This document shows positions 17,118 through 25,467 of a DNA stretch of 64,000 bases, piece by piece. Position 1 is the first letter of the stretch, and each line of letters begins with the position of its first letter. A program made the position numbers and the translations under genes. The DNA is from Streptomyces sp. NBC_01264 (GTDB taxonomy: Bacteria; Actinomycetota; Actinomycetes; Streptomycetales; Streptomycetaceae). The notes under the pieces were generated by a model that saw only the letters and a list, made by a program, of their open reading frames with translations, did no database searches and was not told the origin of the DNA. The DNA lies in NCBI RefSeq assembly GCF_026340675.1, contig NZ_JAPEOX010000001.1, positions 1,488,001 through 1,552,000 of the forward strand, given 5' to 3'.

Positions 17118-18491
17118 ATGACACGAACTGCGGGCCGGCAGGCCGAGATGAGCCGCGGGATGGTGCTGATCCTGGCGTCGACCTGTGCGGTGGCGGTGGG
17201 AACCCTCTACTTCCCGCAGGCCATCACCCCGTTGATCGCCGCCGGGCTGGGCACCTCCCCCGATACGGCGTCCTTGGTGGTGACCGCCACCCAAATCGGT
17301 TACACGGCCGGTCTCTTCCTGCTGGTGCCGCTAGGCGACCGGTTCTCCCACCGCCCGCTGCTGGTCACCCTGCTCGCCCTCACCGGGCTGGGTCTGCTCG
17401 CCGCGGGTTGCGCCCCGAGCCTCGGGTTCCTGGCCGCCGCGGGCGTGTTCGTCGGGACCACCACGGTGGCCGCGCAGGTCATCGTTCCGCTGGCGGCCGG
17501 GCTGGTGGCCCCGGATCGCCGCGGGGCGGTGCTGGGCACCCTACTGAGCGGGTCGATCGGCGGAATGCTGCTGGCCCGCACGTTCGGCGCGACGCTCGGC
17601 GAACGGCTGGGATGGCGGGCCCCCTATCTGGTGGCCGCCGTCCTGCTCCTGCTGCTCGCGGCCGTCCTGGCCGTGTCGGTGCCGCGCACGGCGCCGGCCG
17701 CGCGCCTGCCGTACGGGGTGTTGCTGGCCGACTCCCTGCGCCTGTTGCGCACCGAATCGGGGCTGCGCCGCTCCTGCCTCTACCAGGCGACCGTGTTCGG
17801 GGCGTTCTCGGCCGTCTGGACCTGTGTGGCGCTCCTGCTCACGGGGCCGGCGTACGGTCTGGGGCCGCAGGCCGTGGGGCTGCTCGCGCTGGTCGGCGCG
17901 GCCACGATGCTCTGCACCCCGCTCGCCGGCCGCCTGGTCGACCGGTGGGGTCCCGATCCGGTGAACCTCGTCTGCCTGCTCGCGGTCCTCGTCTCGGCCG
18001 TGATCCTCGCGGCGGGCGCCCGGGGCGGCACGCCGGGTCTGGTCGCCCTGACGGTGGGCACGCTGGTGCTGGACATCGCCATGCAGTCCGGCATGATCGC
18101 GAATCAGGCCCGGGTCTTCGCCGTGCGGGCGGACGCGCGCAGCCGCCTCAACACCGCCTACATGACCTGCGCCTACCTGGGCGGGAGCGCGGGCTCCTGG
18201 CTCGGCGTACGCGTCTACGGCCGGGCCGGCTGGCCGGGCGTGTGCCTGCTCGTGGCCGCCCTCGCCGCCTCGGCGCTGGCCCGCCATCTGGTGGCCGTAC
18301 GCCGAAAGGCCCGGCCGGGGGCAGGCCGGCCGGGCCTCGTTTCAGGGGATCACGCGGCTCAGGCGGTCGCCGTCAGGGTCGCCGAGCGGCGCGGGATGGC
18401 GAAGGCGTCGAGCTCCGCGCGGGTCAGGCCGGTCAGGGCGGTGACCTCGTCGGCGCCGACGGCGCCGCAGTCCAGGCCGCGGACCAGGTAG
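17118..18491 (+). CDS. MFS transporter (drug-efflux type) with a read-through C-terminal tail
   Basis: The 457-residue protein has about 12 membrane segments and the family motif GDRFSHRPLL between helices 2 and 3. It is divergent from the DUF5937 regulator, the usual exporter/repressor layout. The membrane part ends near residue 400 (HLVAVRRKA). After that the frame passes through a perfect terminator hairpin (18307-18336) and continues for about 50 residues as antisense of the neighbouring gene, overlapping it by 133 bp. This suggests that the ancestral stop was lost. The substrate is unknown. Confidence 0.8.
   Translation: MTRTAGRQAEMSRGMVLILASTCAVAVGTLYFPQAITPLIAAGLGTSPDTASLVVTATQIGYTAGLFLLVPLGDRFSHRPLLVTLLALTGLGLLAAGCAPSLGFLAAAGVFVGTTTVAAQVIVPLAAGLVAPDRRGAVLGTLLSGSIGGMLLARTFGATLGERLGWRAPYLVAAVLLLLLAAVLAVSVPRTAPAARLPYGVLLADSLRLLRTESGLRRSCLYQATVFGAFSAVWTCVALLLTGPAYGLGPQAVGLLALVGAATMLCTPLAGRLVDRWGPDPVNLVCLLAVLVSAVILAAGARGGTPGLVALTVGTLVLDIAMQSGMIANQARVFAVRADARSRLNTAYMTCAYLGGSAGSWLGVRVYGRAGWPGVCLLVAALAASALARHLVAVRRKARPGAGRPGLVSGDHAAQAVAVRVAERRGMAKASSSARVRPVRAVTSSAPTAPQSRPRTR
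18307..18336. terminator. Terminator hairpin inside the MFS 3' coding end
   Basis: AGGCCCGGCC and GGCCGGGCCT form a perfect 10-bp stem with a 10-nt loop, followed by CGTTTC. It lies between the last conserved MFS codons and the DUF6986 stop. It probably terminates transcription from both sides although it is formally inside the MFS reading frame. Confidence 0.7.
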
Positions 18492-19657
18492 CCGGCCAGG
18501 GCCTTCGCGGTGGCGGGCTCGTCCATGACGTCGCCCTCGATCTTGGCGACGTACGCCTTCAGTCGCGCGGCGGCGGTCTCGAGGCCCTCGCGGTAGAAGA
18601 CGAACACGGCCGCGTAGCGGGTCGGCAGGTGCGCCGGGTGCATGTCCCAGCCCTGGTAGTAGGCACGGGCCAGGGCGCGGCGGGTGAGGCCGTAGTGGAG
18701 CTTCCAGGCCTCGTGGACGTGCTCGGTGGTGCCGATCGGCAGGACGTTGGTCGAGCCGTCGGAGACGCGCACGCCGGTGCCGGCGGCCGCGACCTGCATG
18801 ATCGCCTTGGCGTGGTCGGCGGCGGGGTGGTCGCTCGACTGGTACGCGGCCGAGACGCCGACGCAGGCGCTGTAGTCGAAGGTGCCGTAGTGCAGGCCGG
18901 TGGCGCGGCCCTTGGATGCCTCGATCATCCGGGCGACCGCGGCGGTGCCGTCGGAGGCCAGGATGGACTGGCTGGTCTCGATCTGGATCTCGAAGCCGAT
19001 CCGGCCCGGGCGCAGGCCGCGGGCGGTCTCGAAGGCCTCCAGCAGCTGCACGAAGGCCGTGACCTGCTCGGGGTACGTGACCTTGGGGAGGGTCAGGACC
19101 AGGCCCTCGGGCAGGCCGCCGTGCGCGAGCAGGCCCGAGAGGAAGATGTCGGTGGTCCGGATGCCGCGGTCGCGGACGTTGGACTCCATGCACTTCATCC
19201 GGATGCCCATGTACGGGGCGTTCGTGCCGTTGGAGAAGGCTTCGGCGACGAGGCGGGCGGCGCGGGCCGCGGCCTGGTCCTCCTCCTCGTCGGAGCGGAC
19301 GCCGAAGCCGTCCTCGAAGTCGACGCGGAGGTCCTCGATGGGCTCGGAGGCGAGCTTGGCGCGCACGCGGTCGTAGACCGGTACCGCCAGCTCGTCGGAG
19401 ATGCCGAGTACCTTGGCGAAGGTGGCCGCGTCCGGGGCGTGCTCGTCGAGGGCCGCGAGGGCCTGGTCGCCCCAGGTGCGGATGGTGTCCGCCGCGAAGA
19501 CGTCACCGGGCACGTAGACCGTGTGGATGGGCTGACGGGTGCCGGGGTCGCCCGGGTAGTGGCGCGCGAGTTCCGCGTCCACCGGCTTGAGGGAAGCGCT
19601 GATGCCCTCGCTGACCGCGCCTGCGAGGCTCGTCGCCACCTTCTCCTGCTGACCCAT
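18359..19657 (-). CDS. HpcH/HpaI aldolase / citrate lyase-like protein (DUF6986)
   Basis: This 432-residue TIM-barrel protein contains the RVDFEDGFG metal-site region (about residues 109-117), VLTLPKVTYPEQ, and FEIQIETSQSI, characteristic of malate-synthase/citrate-lyase beta-type enzymes. It belongs to the actinobacterial DUF6986 branch, whose reaction is not established. The ATG at 19657 has a GAGGAGAG site 7 nt upstream. A good vegetative promoter (19708-19736) and a TTCCG-N5-CGGAA dyad (19674-19688) precede it, indicating regulated single-gene transcription. Confidence 0.75.
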   Translation of the reverse strand: MGQQEKVATSLAGAVSEGISASLKPVDAELARHYPGDPGTRQPIHTVYVPGDVFAADTIRTWGDQALAALDEHAPDAATFAKVLGISDELAVPVYDRVRAKLASEPIEDLRVDFEDGFGVRSDEEEDQAAARAARLVAEAFSNGTNAPYMGIRMKCMESNVRDRGIRTTDIFLSGLLAHGGLPEGLVLTLPKVTYPEQVTAFVQLLEAFETARGLRPGRIGFEIQIETSQSILASDGTAAVARMIEASKGRATGLHYGTFDYSACVGVSAAYQSSDHPAADHAKAIMQVAAAGTGVRVSDGSTNVLPIGTTEHVHEAWKLHYGLTRRALARAYYQGWDMHPAHLPTRYAAVFVFYREGLETAAARLKAYVAKIEGDVMDEPATAKALAGYLVRGLDCGAVGADEVTALTGLTRAELDAFAIPRRSATLTATA

Positions 19658-19673
19658 CGTGCACTCTCCTCTT

Positions 19674-19688
19674 TTCCGCTTCACGGAA
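19674..19688. promoter_or_regulatory. 15-bp dyad in the DUF6986 leader
   Basis: TTCCG-CTTCA-CGGAA is a perfect dyad just downstream of the predicted transcription start, upstream of the ribosome site. Its size and position suit an IclR- or TetR-type repressor; the regulator is not in the window. Confidence 0.5.
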
Positions 19689-19707
19689 TCCTAGATCCGC
19701 ATTACAG

Positions 19708-19736
19708 AATTTAGTCACGGGGTTCCGCTCAGTCAA
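19708..19736 (-). promoter_or_regulatory. Vegetative-type promoter of the DUF6986 gene
   Basis: On the reverse strand TTGACT (19736-19731) and TAAATT (19713-19708) are 17 bp apart, close to the HrdB consensus. Predicted transcription starts near 19701, giving a leader of about 44 nt. Confidence 0.65.
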
Positions 19737-19767
19737 TGGTCGCTGCGCCGTCCTGGACAAACGACTC

Positions 19768-19800
19768 GGGGCCGTGTGGTGAGAAACACCACACGGCCCC
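19768..19800 (-). terminator. Terminator of the etfBA operon
   Basis: A perfect 14-bp stem (19768-19781 with 19787-19800) has an AGAAA loop. It starts 40 bp after the etfA stop on the reverse strand and before the DUF6986 promoter. Confidence 0.85.
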
Positions 19801-19840
19801 GGAGACCACTTACCCGCAGGTCAGCGCCTGCGGCAGGGTT

Positions 19841-20803
19841 TTAGCCCTTGCGCGCCTTGATCTCGTCGGTCAGCTGCGGGACGACGGCGAAGAGGTCGCC
19901 GACCACGCCGTAGTCGACCAGGTCGAAGATCGGGGCCTCGGCGTCCTTGTTGATCGCGACGATCGTCTTGGACGTCTGCATGCCGGCCCGGTGCTGGATC
20001 GCGCCCGAGATGCCGGAGGCGATGTACAGCTGCGGGGAGACCGACTTGCCGGTCTGGCCGACCTGGTTGGAGTGCGGGTACCAGCCGGCGTCCACGGCGG
20101 CGCGCGAGGCGCCGACGGCCGCACCGAGGGAGTCCGCGAGGGCCTCGATGAGGTGGAAGTTCTCGGCGCCGTTGACGCCGCGGCCGCCGGAGACCACGAT
20201 CGCGGCCTCGGTCAGCTCGGGGCGGCCGGTCGACTCGCGCGGGGTGCGCGAGGTGACCTTGGTGCCGGTGGCCAGGGCGCCGAAGGTGACGGCGAGCGCC
20301 TCGACGGCGCCGGCGGCCGGGGCGGCCTCGACCGGGGCCGAGTTCGGCTTCACGGTGATGACCGGGATGCCCTTGGAGACGCGGGACTTGGTGCTGAAGG
20401 ACGCGGCGAACGCGGCCTGCGTCGCGACCGGACCCTCGTCACCCGCCTCCAGGTCGGTGGCGTCGGTGATGATGCCGGAGCCGATGCGGACGGCCAGGCG
20501 GGCGCCGATCTCCTTGTTCTCCGCGGAGGAGGGGAGGAGGACGGCCGCCGGGGAGACAGCGTCGTACGCGGCCTGGAGCGCGTCCACTTTCGGTACGACG
20601 AGGTAGTCGGAGAACTCCGGGGCGTCGGCGGTGAGGACCTTGACGGCGCCGTGCTCGGCGAGCACGGCGGCGGTGGCCTCGGCACCGGCGCCGAGGGCGA
20701 CGGCGACGGGCTCGCCGATGCGGCGGGCCAGCGTCAGCAGTTCGAGGGTGGGCTTGCGGACGGCGCCGTCGACGTGGTCGACGTAGACGAGGACTTCAGC
20801 CAT
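19841..20803 (-). CDS. etfA: Electron transfer flavoprotein alpha subunit
   Basis: The 320-residue subunit has the N-terminal ETF domain and the C-terminal FAD-binding signature (about residues 255-300, LYIASGISGAIQHRAGMQ then VAINKDAEAPIF). It forms the heterodimer with EtfB and passes electrons from acyl-CoA dehydrogenases to ETF:quinone oxidoreductase. It follows etfB by 56 bp on the same strand, and the operon ends in a strong terminator. The ATG at 20803 follows a GGAGCATCCCC leader. Confidence 0.95.
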   Translation of the reverse strand: MAEVLVYVDHVDGAVRKPTLELLTLARRIGEPVAVALGAGAEATAAVLAEHGAVKVLTADAPEFSDYLVVPKVDALQAAYDAVSPAAVLLPSSAENKEIGARLAVRIGSGIITDATDLEAGDEGPVATQAAFAASFSTKSRVSKGIPVITVKPNSAPVEAAPAAGAVEALAVTFGALATGTKVTSRTPRESTGRPELTEAAIVVSGGRGVNGAENFHLIEALADSLGAAVGASRAAVDAGWYPHSNQVGQTGKSVSPQLYIASGISGAIQHRAGMQTSKTIVAINKDAEAPIFDLVDYGVVGDLFAVVPQLTDEIKARKG

Positions 20804-20859
20804 GGGGATGCTCCTGCGAATGCGAAGTAGTCAGGGGGGATCGAGAGGGGACCGAAGCT

Positions 20860-21645
20860 CTAGATGAACTTCTGGCCGGCCAGGAACTCGGCCAGCGACT
20901 TGCCGCCCTCGCCCTCGTCCTTGACGATCGTGCCGGCGGTGCGGGCCGGACGCTGGGTCGCGGAGTCGACCGCGGTCCAGGAGCCTTCGAGACCGACCTC
21001 GTCGGACTCGATCTCCAGCTCCTCCAGGTCCCAGGACTCCACCGGCTTCTTCTTGGCGGCCATGATGCCCTTGAAGGACGGGTAGCGGGCCTCGCCCGAC
21101 TGGTCCGTCACCGAGACGAGCGCCGGAAGGGAGGCCTCCAGCTGCTCGCTCGCGGTGTCGCCGTCGCGGCGGCCGGTCACGACGCCGTCCGCGACCTTGA
21201 CCTCGGAGAGGAGGGTGACCTGCGGGACGCCCAGGCGCTCGGCCAGGATCGCCGGGAGGACACCCATGGTGCCGTCGGTCGAGGCCATGCCCGTGACGAC
21301 CAGGTCGTAGCCGGCCTTCTCGATGGCCTTGGCGAGCACCAGCGAGGTCGCGATGACGTCGCTGCCGTGCAGGTCGTCGTCCTCGACGTGGATGGCCTTG
21401 TCGGCACCCATGGACAGCGCCTTGCGCAGCGCGTCCTTCGCGTCCTCGGGGCCCACCGTCAGGACGGTGATCTCCGCGTCGTCGGCCTCGTCGGCGATCT
21501 GCAGCGCCTGCTCGACGGCGTACTCGTCGAGCTCCGACAGCAGGCCGTCGACGTCGTCACGGTTGACGGTCAGGTCTTCGGTGAACTGCCGGTCGCCAGT
21601 GGCGTCGGGCACGTACTTCACACAGACAACGATCCTCAGGCTCAC
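20860..21645 (-). CDS. etfB: Electron transfer flavoprotein beta subunit
   Basis: The 261-residue subunit begins VSLRIVVCVKYVPDATGDRQF and contains VTGMASTDGTMGVLPAILAERLG, both typical of EtfB, which binds AMP and docks with EtfA. The GTG at 21645 has a TAGGAGAG site. The C-terminal lysine-rich segment IMAAKKKPVESW is the recognition loop region of the family. It is the first gene of the etfBA operon; no acyl-CoA dehydrogenase is adjacent in this window. Confidence 0.95.
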   Translation of the reverse strand: MSLRIVVCVKYVPDATGDRQFTEDLTVNRDDVDGLLSELDEYAVEQALQIADEADDAEITVLTVGPEDAKDALRKALSMGADKAIHVEDDDLHGSDVIATSLVLAKAIEKAGYDLVVTGMASTDGTMGVLPAILAERLGVPQVTLLSEVKVADGVVTGRRDGDTASEQLEASLPALVSVTDQSGEARYPSFKGIMAAKKKPVESWDLEELEIESDEVGLEGSWTAVDSATQRPARTAGTIVKDEGEGGKSLAEFLAGQKFI

Positions 21646-21871
21646 GCCGGCTCTCCTACCGCATCGACATTTCTGGTACCGCCTTGTGCAGGCAGCATAG
21701 GCGCCATCTCGGGCCGTTCCCGCCGGGGCGGCCCGCGCCCCGTCAGGAATGTTACTCGTCAGTACACAGCGGGTCCCGCCAGGTTGCAAGGCCGGTGAAC
21801 TGTGATCTGGCCAACGCCGGTGGAACCGGCCCCAGCAGGGACGATTCAGTCCCTCGACGCGTTGAGACGAT

Positions 21872-22417
21872 TCAGTCCCGCAGCGCGTTGAAGCGCCCCT
21901 GGTGGTACAGCAGCGGACGGCCCTCGCCGGCCGGATCCCCGACGGGGTCCCCCGCCGGGTCCCCGGCGACCGCCTCCGCGATGATCACCCGGTGCTCGCC
22001 CGCCGGAACCCGCGCCACGACCCGGCACACCAGCCAGGCCAGGACTCCGCCCAGGACCGGAACCCCGTGCGGGCCGGGCGTCCAGTCGGTGGCCGGCCCG
22101 AAGCGGTCGGCGCCGTTGCGGGCGAACAGACCGGCCAACTCCCCCTGGTGCTCGCCGAGTATGTGGACCCCGAGGTGCTCGGAGTCCCGTATCGCGGGCC
22201 AGCTGGAGGACCCGGTGCCGATGGTGAACGACATGAGCGGGGGGTCGGCCGAGACCGAGTTGAGCGAGGTCGCGGTGAAACCCGCCGGCCTGCCACCGGT
22301 CTCGGCTGTGATCACGGCGACGCCCGCGGCGTGCCGGCGGAACACCGAGCGCAACAGCGCGGGCGAGCCGGGCAGGCCTGCGCCGGCCCGTGGGGAAGGA
22401 GCCGTCGGAGCCGTCAT
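21872..22417 (-). CDS. Flavin reductase-like FMN-binding protein
   Basis: This 181-residue split-barrel protein has the family blocks VAVITAETGGRPAGFTATSLNSVS and PPLMSFTIGTGSSSWPAI, followed by HLGVHILGEHQGELA. Such proteins supply reduced FMN to a partner monooxygenase or act alone. The segment near residue 155 repeats GDPxGDP units. A GGAGG-like site precedes the ATG at 22417. No monooxygenase is adjacent; the LLM-type enzyme at 32 kb is too far away to infer pairing. Confidence 0.82.
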   Translation of the reverse strand: MTAPTAPSPRAGAGLPGSPALLRSVFRRHAAGVAVITAETGGRPAGFTATSLNSVSADPPLMSFTIGTGSSSWPAIRDSEHLGVHILGEHQGELAGLFARNGADRFGPATDWTPGPHGVPVLGGVLAWLVCRVVARVPAGEHRVIIAEAVAGDPAGDPVGDPAGEGRPLLYHQGRFNALRD

Positions 22418-22603
22418 CAGGAGGTGCCCCGTCCGTAAAGCAGGAGTTCATACCGCATATCGCAAGCCTGGCGATCTCTCGTGTACACAGTCAAGCCTCA
22501 GCGGCCAGATGTAGGGCGCGTCACGCTGCGTGCGGACGCGTATACCGGCTCACCGGACGCCCCCGGCGCCCGCGCCCGGGCGAGTTCCGCGCCCGCGTCC
22601 GCG

Positions 22604-23008
22604 TCATACCGCGGCGCCCAGGGCGGCGATCACGTCCGCCTTGCGCGGCATGCCGGCGGCCCGCCGCACGATCCGGCCCGCCGCGTCCAGGACCAGTACG
22701 GTCGGGGTCTTCTCGATGCCGAGGGCCCGTACGAGGTCCAGGTTCTTCTCGGCGTCGATCTCGATGTGCCGGACGCCCCCGACCATGGCCGCGACCTCGT
22801 CCAGGATCCGCCGGGTAGCCCGGCAGGGCTGGCAGAAGGCGCTGGAGAACTGCACGAGCGTCGCCCGCTCACCCGGCTCGGCACCCAACTCGGCGACGCC
22901 CAGGCGGCCCGCGCCCCGGTTCGCGCCCCGGCCCGCCCCCGCGCCCTCGTCCCGCTCGCCCGCGTCCCGCTCGCCTGCGCGCACCCGCGCTCCCGTCTTC
23001 GCCGCCAC
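22604..23008 (-). CDS. Thioredoxin-family protein
   Basis: The 134-residue protein has a thioredoxin fold over about residues 45-130 with active site SSAFCQPCRA and the cis-proline segment GIEKTPTVLV. An N-terminal region of about 45 residues is Gly/Arg/Glu repetitive and may be disordered or reflect an upstream-called start. It is a probable cytosolic disulfide reductase. It is divergent from the acyltransferase at 23232. Confidence 0.82.
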   Translation of the reverse strand: MAAKTGARVRAGERDAGERDEGAGAGRGANRGAGRLGVAELGAEPGERATLVQFSSAFCQPCRATRRILDEVAAMVGGVRHIEIDAEKNLDLVRALGIEKTPTVLVLDAAGRIVRRAAGMPRKADVIAALGAAV

Positions 23009-23231
23009 CTGGCCCGACCGGGCACTCGTCCATCATCCCGGTACGGTCGTACGCTGATCGGAGCGCCCCGCGGACCCGCCGCATTCCCGGCGTGACGAGA
23101 ATCTCGCCGGGCACGGGCCTCTGGACTGGCCTGCGGCTCGCGTATGGGGCACGATCCCCATGGCCGCGTACCTACGCTGCCGTAACTTCCGGCCGGGAGC
23201 ACCTCCAGGCAGAAAGCGGGGTCTCCCCACC

Positions 23232-23954
23232 ATGGCTGAGCTCGTCTACCCCCCGGTTATCGGTGCCGCGCACACCCTCTTCCGTGCGCTCGACGTCCGC
23301 ATCGACATGAAGGGCACCGAGAACATCCCGCGCAAGGGCGGGGCGGTTCTGGTGTCGAACCACATCGGCTACCTCGACTTCATCTTCGCCGGCCTGACCG
23401 CGCGCCCGCAGAAGCGGCTCGTGCGCTTCATGGCGAAGGAGTCGGTGTTCCGGCACAAGGTGTCCGGTCCGCTGATGCGCGCGATGAAGCACATCCCGGT
23501 GGACCGCGCCCAGGGCGAGACGGCCTACCAGCACGCGCTCGACTCGCTGCGCTCCGGCGAGATCATCGGCGTGTTCCCGGAGGCGACGATCTCCCAGTCC
23601 TTCACGCTCAAGAGCTTCAAGTCCGGTGCGGCGCGCATGGCCCAGGAGGCCGGCGTCCCGCTGATCCCGGTGGCGCTGTGGGGAACGCAGCGGATGTGGA
23701 CCAAGGGCCGCCCCAAGGACCTCAAGCGCAGCCACATCCCGGTGACGATGCGGGTGGGCGAGCCGCTGGAGGCGCCCTCCGACCAGTACGCGGGGGCCAT
23801 CACCCGCCGGCTGCGCGAGCGGGTGCAGGAGCTGCTGGACGCCGCTCAGGCCGCCTACCCGGCCAAGCCCAGTGGTGCCGAGGACTCCTGGTGGCTGCCG
23901 GCCCACCTCGGCGGCACCGCGCCCACCCCGGCGCAGGTCAAGGAAGCCGGCTGA
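23232..23954 (+). CDS. plsC: Lysophospholipid acyltransferase family protein (1-acyl-glycerol-3-phosphate acyltransferase)
   Basis: The 240-residue enzyme has the acyltransferase motif NHIGYLD (H44, D49), the variant second motif FPEATIS and the proline motif VPLIPVALWG. It esterifies lysophosphatidic acid or a related glycerolipid at the inner membrane face. The ATG at 23232 was chosen over an in-frame upstream start because family homology begins at MAELVYPP. A strong 16-bp terminator follows at 23974-24008. Confidence 0.85.
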   Translation: MAELVYPPVIGAAHTLFRALDVRIDMKGTENIPRKGGAVLVSNHIGYLDFIFAGLTARPQKRLVRFMAKESVFRHKVSGPLMRAMKHIPVDRAQGETAYQHALDSLRSGEIIGVFPEATISQSFTLKSFKSGAARMAQEAGVPLIPVALWGTQRMWTKGRPKDLKRSHIPVTMRVGEPLEAPSDQYAGAITRRLRERVQELLDAAQAAYPAKPSGAEDSWWLPAHLGGTAPTPAQVKEAG

Positions 23955-23973
23955 GGCCTGCCCTGCGACGAGC

Positions 23974-24008
23974 GAGCGCGGCCCCGCCCGATGGGCGGGG
24001 CCGCGCTC
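23974..24008. terminator. Bidirectional terminator between convergent genes
   Basis: A perfect 16-bp GC-rich stem (23974-23989 with 23993-24008) has a GAT loop. It lies between the acyltransferase stop and the convergent alginate-lyase-like gene. Confidence 0.85.
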
Positions 24009-24044
24009 TGCCGTAGGTGGCCTTGCTCTGCCGTAGCGGGTGCG

Positions 24045-25259
24045 TCAGTTCGGGTTCTCCGCGTGGGTCAGCGTCTCCCACGCCTCGAAGTGGTTCTCGG
24101 TTCCCGCCGGGCGGCGGCCCTCGGTGAGCCGGCGGGTGTTCTCCATCGTGACGCCGAGCCGGGTATGCAGGGCGTTGTAGCCGACCTCGGTGGCCGGGCC
24201 CAGGCCCTTGGTCAGGCTTCCGCCGCACAGCCAGGAGGGCGCGGCCTCACCGAGTTCGTACCTGGCGTGGAAGCCCAGCGCGTGCCGGAACCGGTCCTTG
24301 AACTCCGGGTACAGGTCGCGCCCTTGGATGCGCGAGGTCTCCGCCACGTGCATGGCCGCCGCGATGCCCATCCCGGTGTGGCCGAAGTCACGGCAGGTCT
24401 CCTGCGCCAGACCGTCCACGAAGGTGCTCTGGCCGTGCCAGTAGTCGATCAGCTCGCTCCTGGTGTCGATGGTGGAGCGCGGGGGGTACTTGGGCTGCGG
24501 TCCGTCGGAGGTCAGGTAGAAGTAGGCGGGCACCCGGCCGAGGTAGACCGCCATCGCCTTGTCGTAGCTCGCGCGGTCGTCGAGGTGGACGGAGATGCCG
24601 ACGGCGGCGTCCATCATGATCAGTTCCCAGTTGCCGTTGCTGTTCGGCTTCCCGCCGATCACCTCGGGCAGGTAGACCTCGCGCAGCATCGTGGCGAAGC
24701 GCCCCTGGTTGGGCCAGCCGCCCGTGTAGGTGTGCTTGACGATCTCGGCGGCGCGCGGCCAGGTGGAGCCCGCCCAGCCGCTCTGCAGCGGGGCGTTGCT
24801 GTTGGTGTGGTCCTTGATCCGCGCGGACCAGGCGTCCATCAGCTCGATCGACTTCCTCGCGTACCGGGCGTCGCGGGTGATGTACCAGGCGAGCGCGTCG
24901 GTGTACGCGGCTATGGCGTCCTCCCGCTCGTCGGTGCAGCCGAGGTTGGGGTTGGAGTAGGAGCCGCATTCGACGGTCTCGCGCGGCTTGGGCGTCCGGG
25001 ACAGCGAGCCGTACCGGCTCGCGAGCATGTCGTCGAACGCCGCCTTCCACGGCTGCTGCCCGGCCTGCACCTTGGCCCGTAGGAAGTCCAGTTGGGCGCG
25101 GCTGGTGAGGACTCCGGGGTGGGCGAAGGCCGCGGGGGCGGCTGCGGGTACGGCAGGGGTGGGGGTGGGGGTGACGGCGGCCGAGGTGGGGGCGAGGGTC
25201 AGCGCCGCGACCAGGCCCAGGGCCCCGGCGAGCAGCCCGGCGGGGACTCCGTAACGCAT
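24045..25259 (-). CDS. Secreted alginate lyase-family protein
   Basis: The 404-residue product has a Sec signal peptide (about residues 1-28, ending LAPTSAAV), a short Pro/Ala linker, and then an alpha/alpha-toroid alginate-lyase-like domain. Conserved blocks include NSNGNWELIMMDAAVGISVHLDD and YWHGQSTFVDGLAQETCRDFGHTGMGI. The latter contains the Tyr/His-type residues used by polysaccharide lyases of this fold. The ATG at 25259 has a GGAAGG site. It probably acts on an extracellular uronate polymer. Inverted repeats at 25349-25378 lie upstream. Confidence 0.78.
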   Translation of the reverse strand: MRYGVPAGLLAGALGLVAALTLAPTSAAVTPTPTPAVPAAAPAAFAHPGVLTSRAQLDFLRAKVQAGQQPWKAAFDDMLASRYGSLSRTPKPRETVECGSYSNPNLGCTDEREDAIAAYTDALAWYITRDARYARKSIELMDAWSARIKDHTNSNAPLQSGWAGSTWPRAAEIVKHTYTGGWPNQGRFATMLREVYLPEVIGGKPNSNGNWELIMMDAAVGISVHLDDRASYDKAMAVYLGRVPAYFYLTSDGPQPKYPPRSTIDTRSELIDYWHGQSTFVDGLAQETCRDFGHTGMGIAAAMHVAETSRIQGRDLYPEFKDRFRHALGFHARYELGEAAPSWLCGGSLTKGLGPATEVGYNALHTRLGVTMENTRRLTEGRRPAGTENHFEAWETLTHAENPN

Positions 25260-25348
25260 GAAGCGCCTTCCGGTCGGAGGTCGGAGATCGGAGGTGGAGG
25301 GTCCGTGGGGGGATCCGTGCGGCCGAAGATACGCATGCGCATGCCAGG

Positions 25349-25378
25349 CTGACAACGATGTCAGACAGGAAAGTTTCC
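25349..25378. promoter_or_regulatory. Two adjacent dyads upstream of the alginate-lyase-like gene
   Basis: CTGACA-N4-TGTCAG (25349-25364) is followed by the palindrome GGAAAGTTTCC (25368-25378). They lie in the 208-bp space between this gene and the divergent MFS gene, so either or both could be controlled here. Confidence 0.5.
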
Positions 25379-25467
25379 TATTGACCGAAAACCGCGATCC
25401 TTTCGTCCTACACCCGTATGGCGTAGCCTCACACCCTCTGCCACGTCATCCGGCGAAAGGGGCCGGG

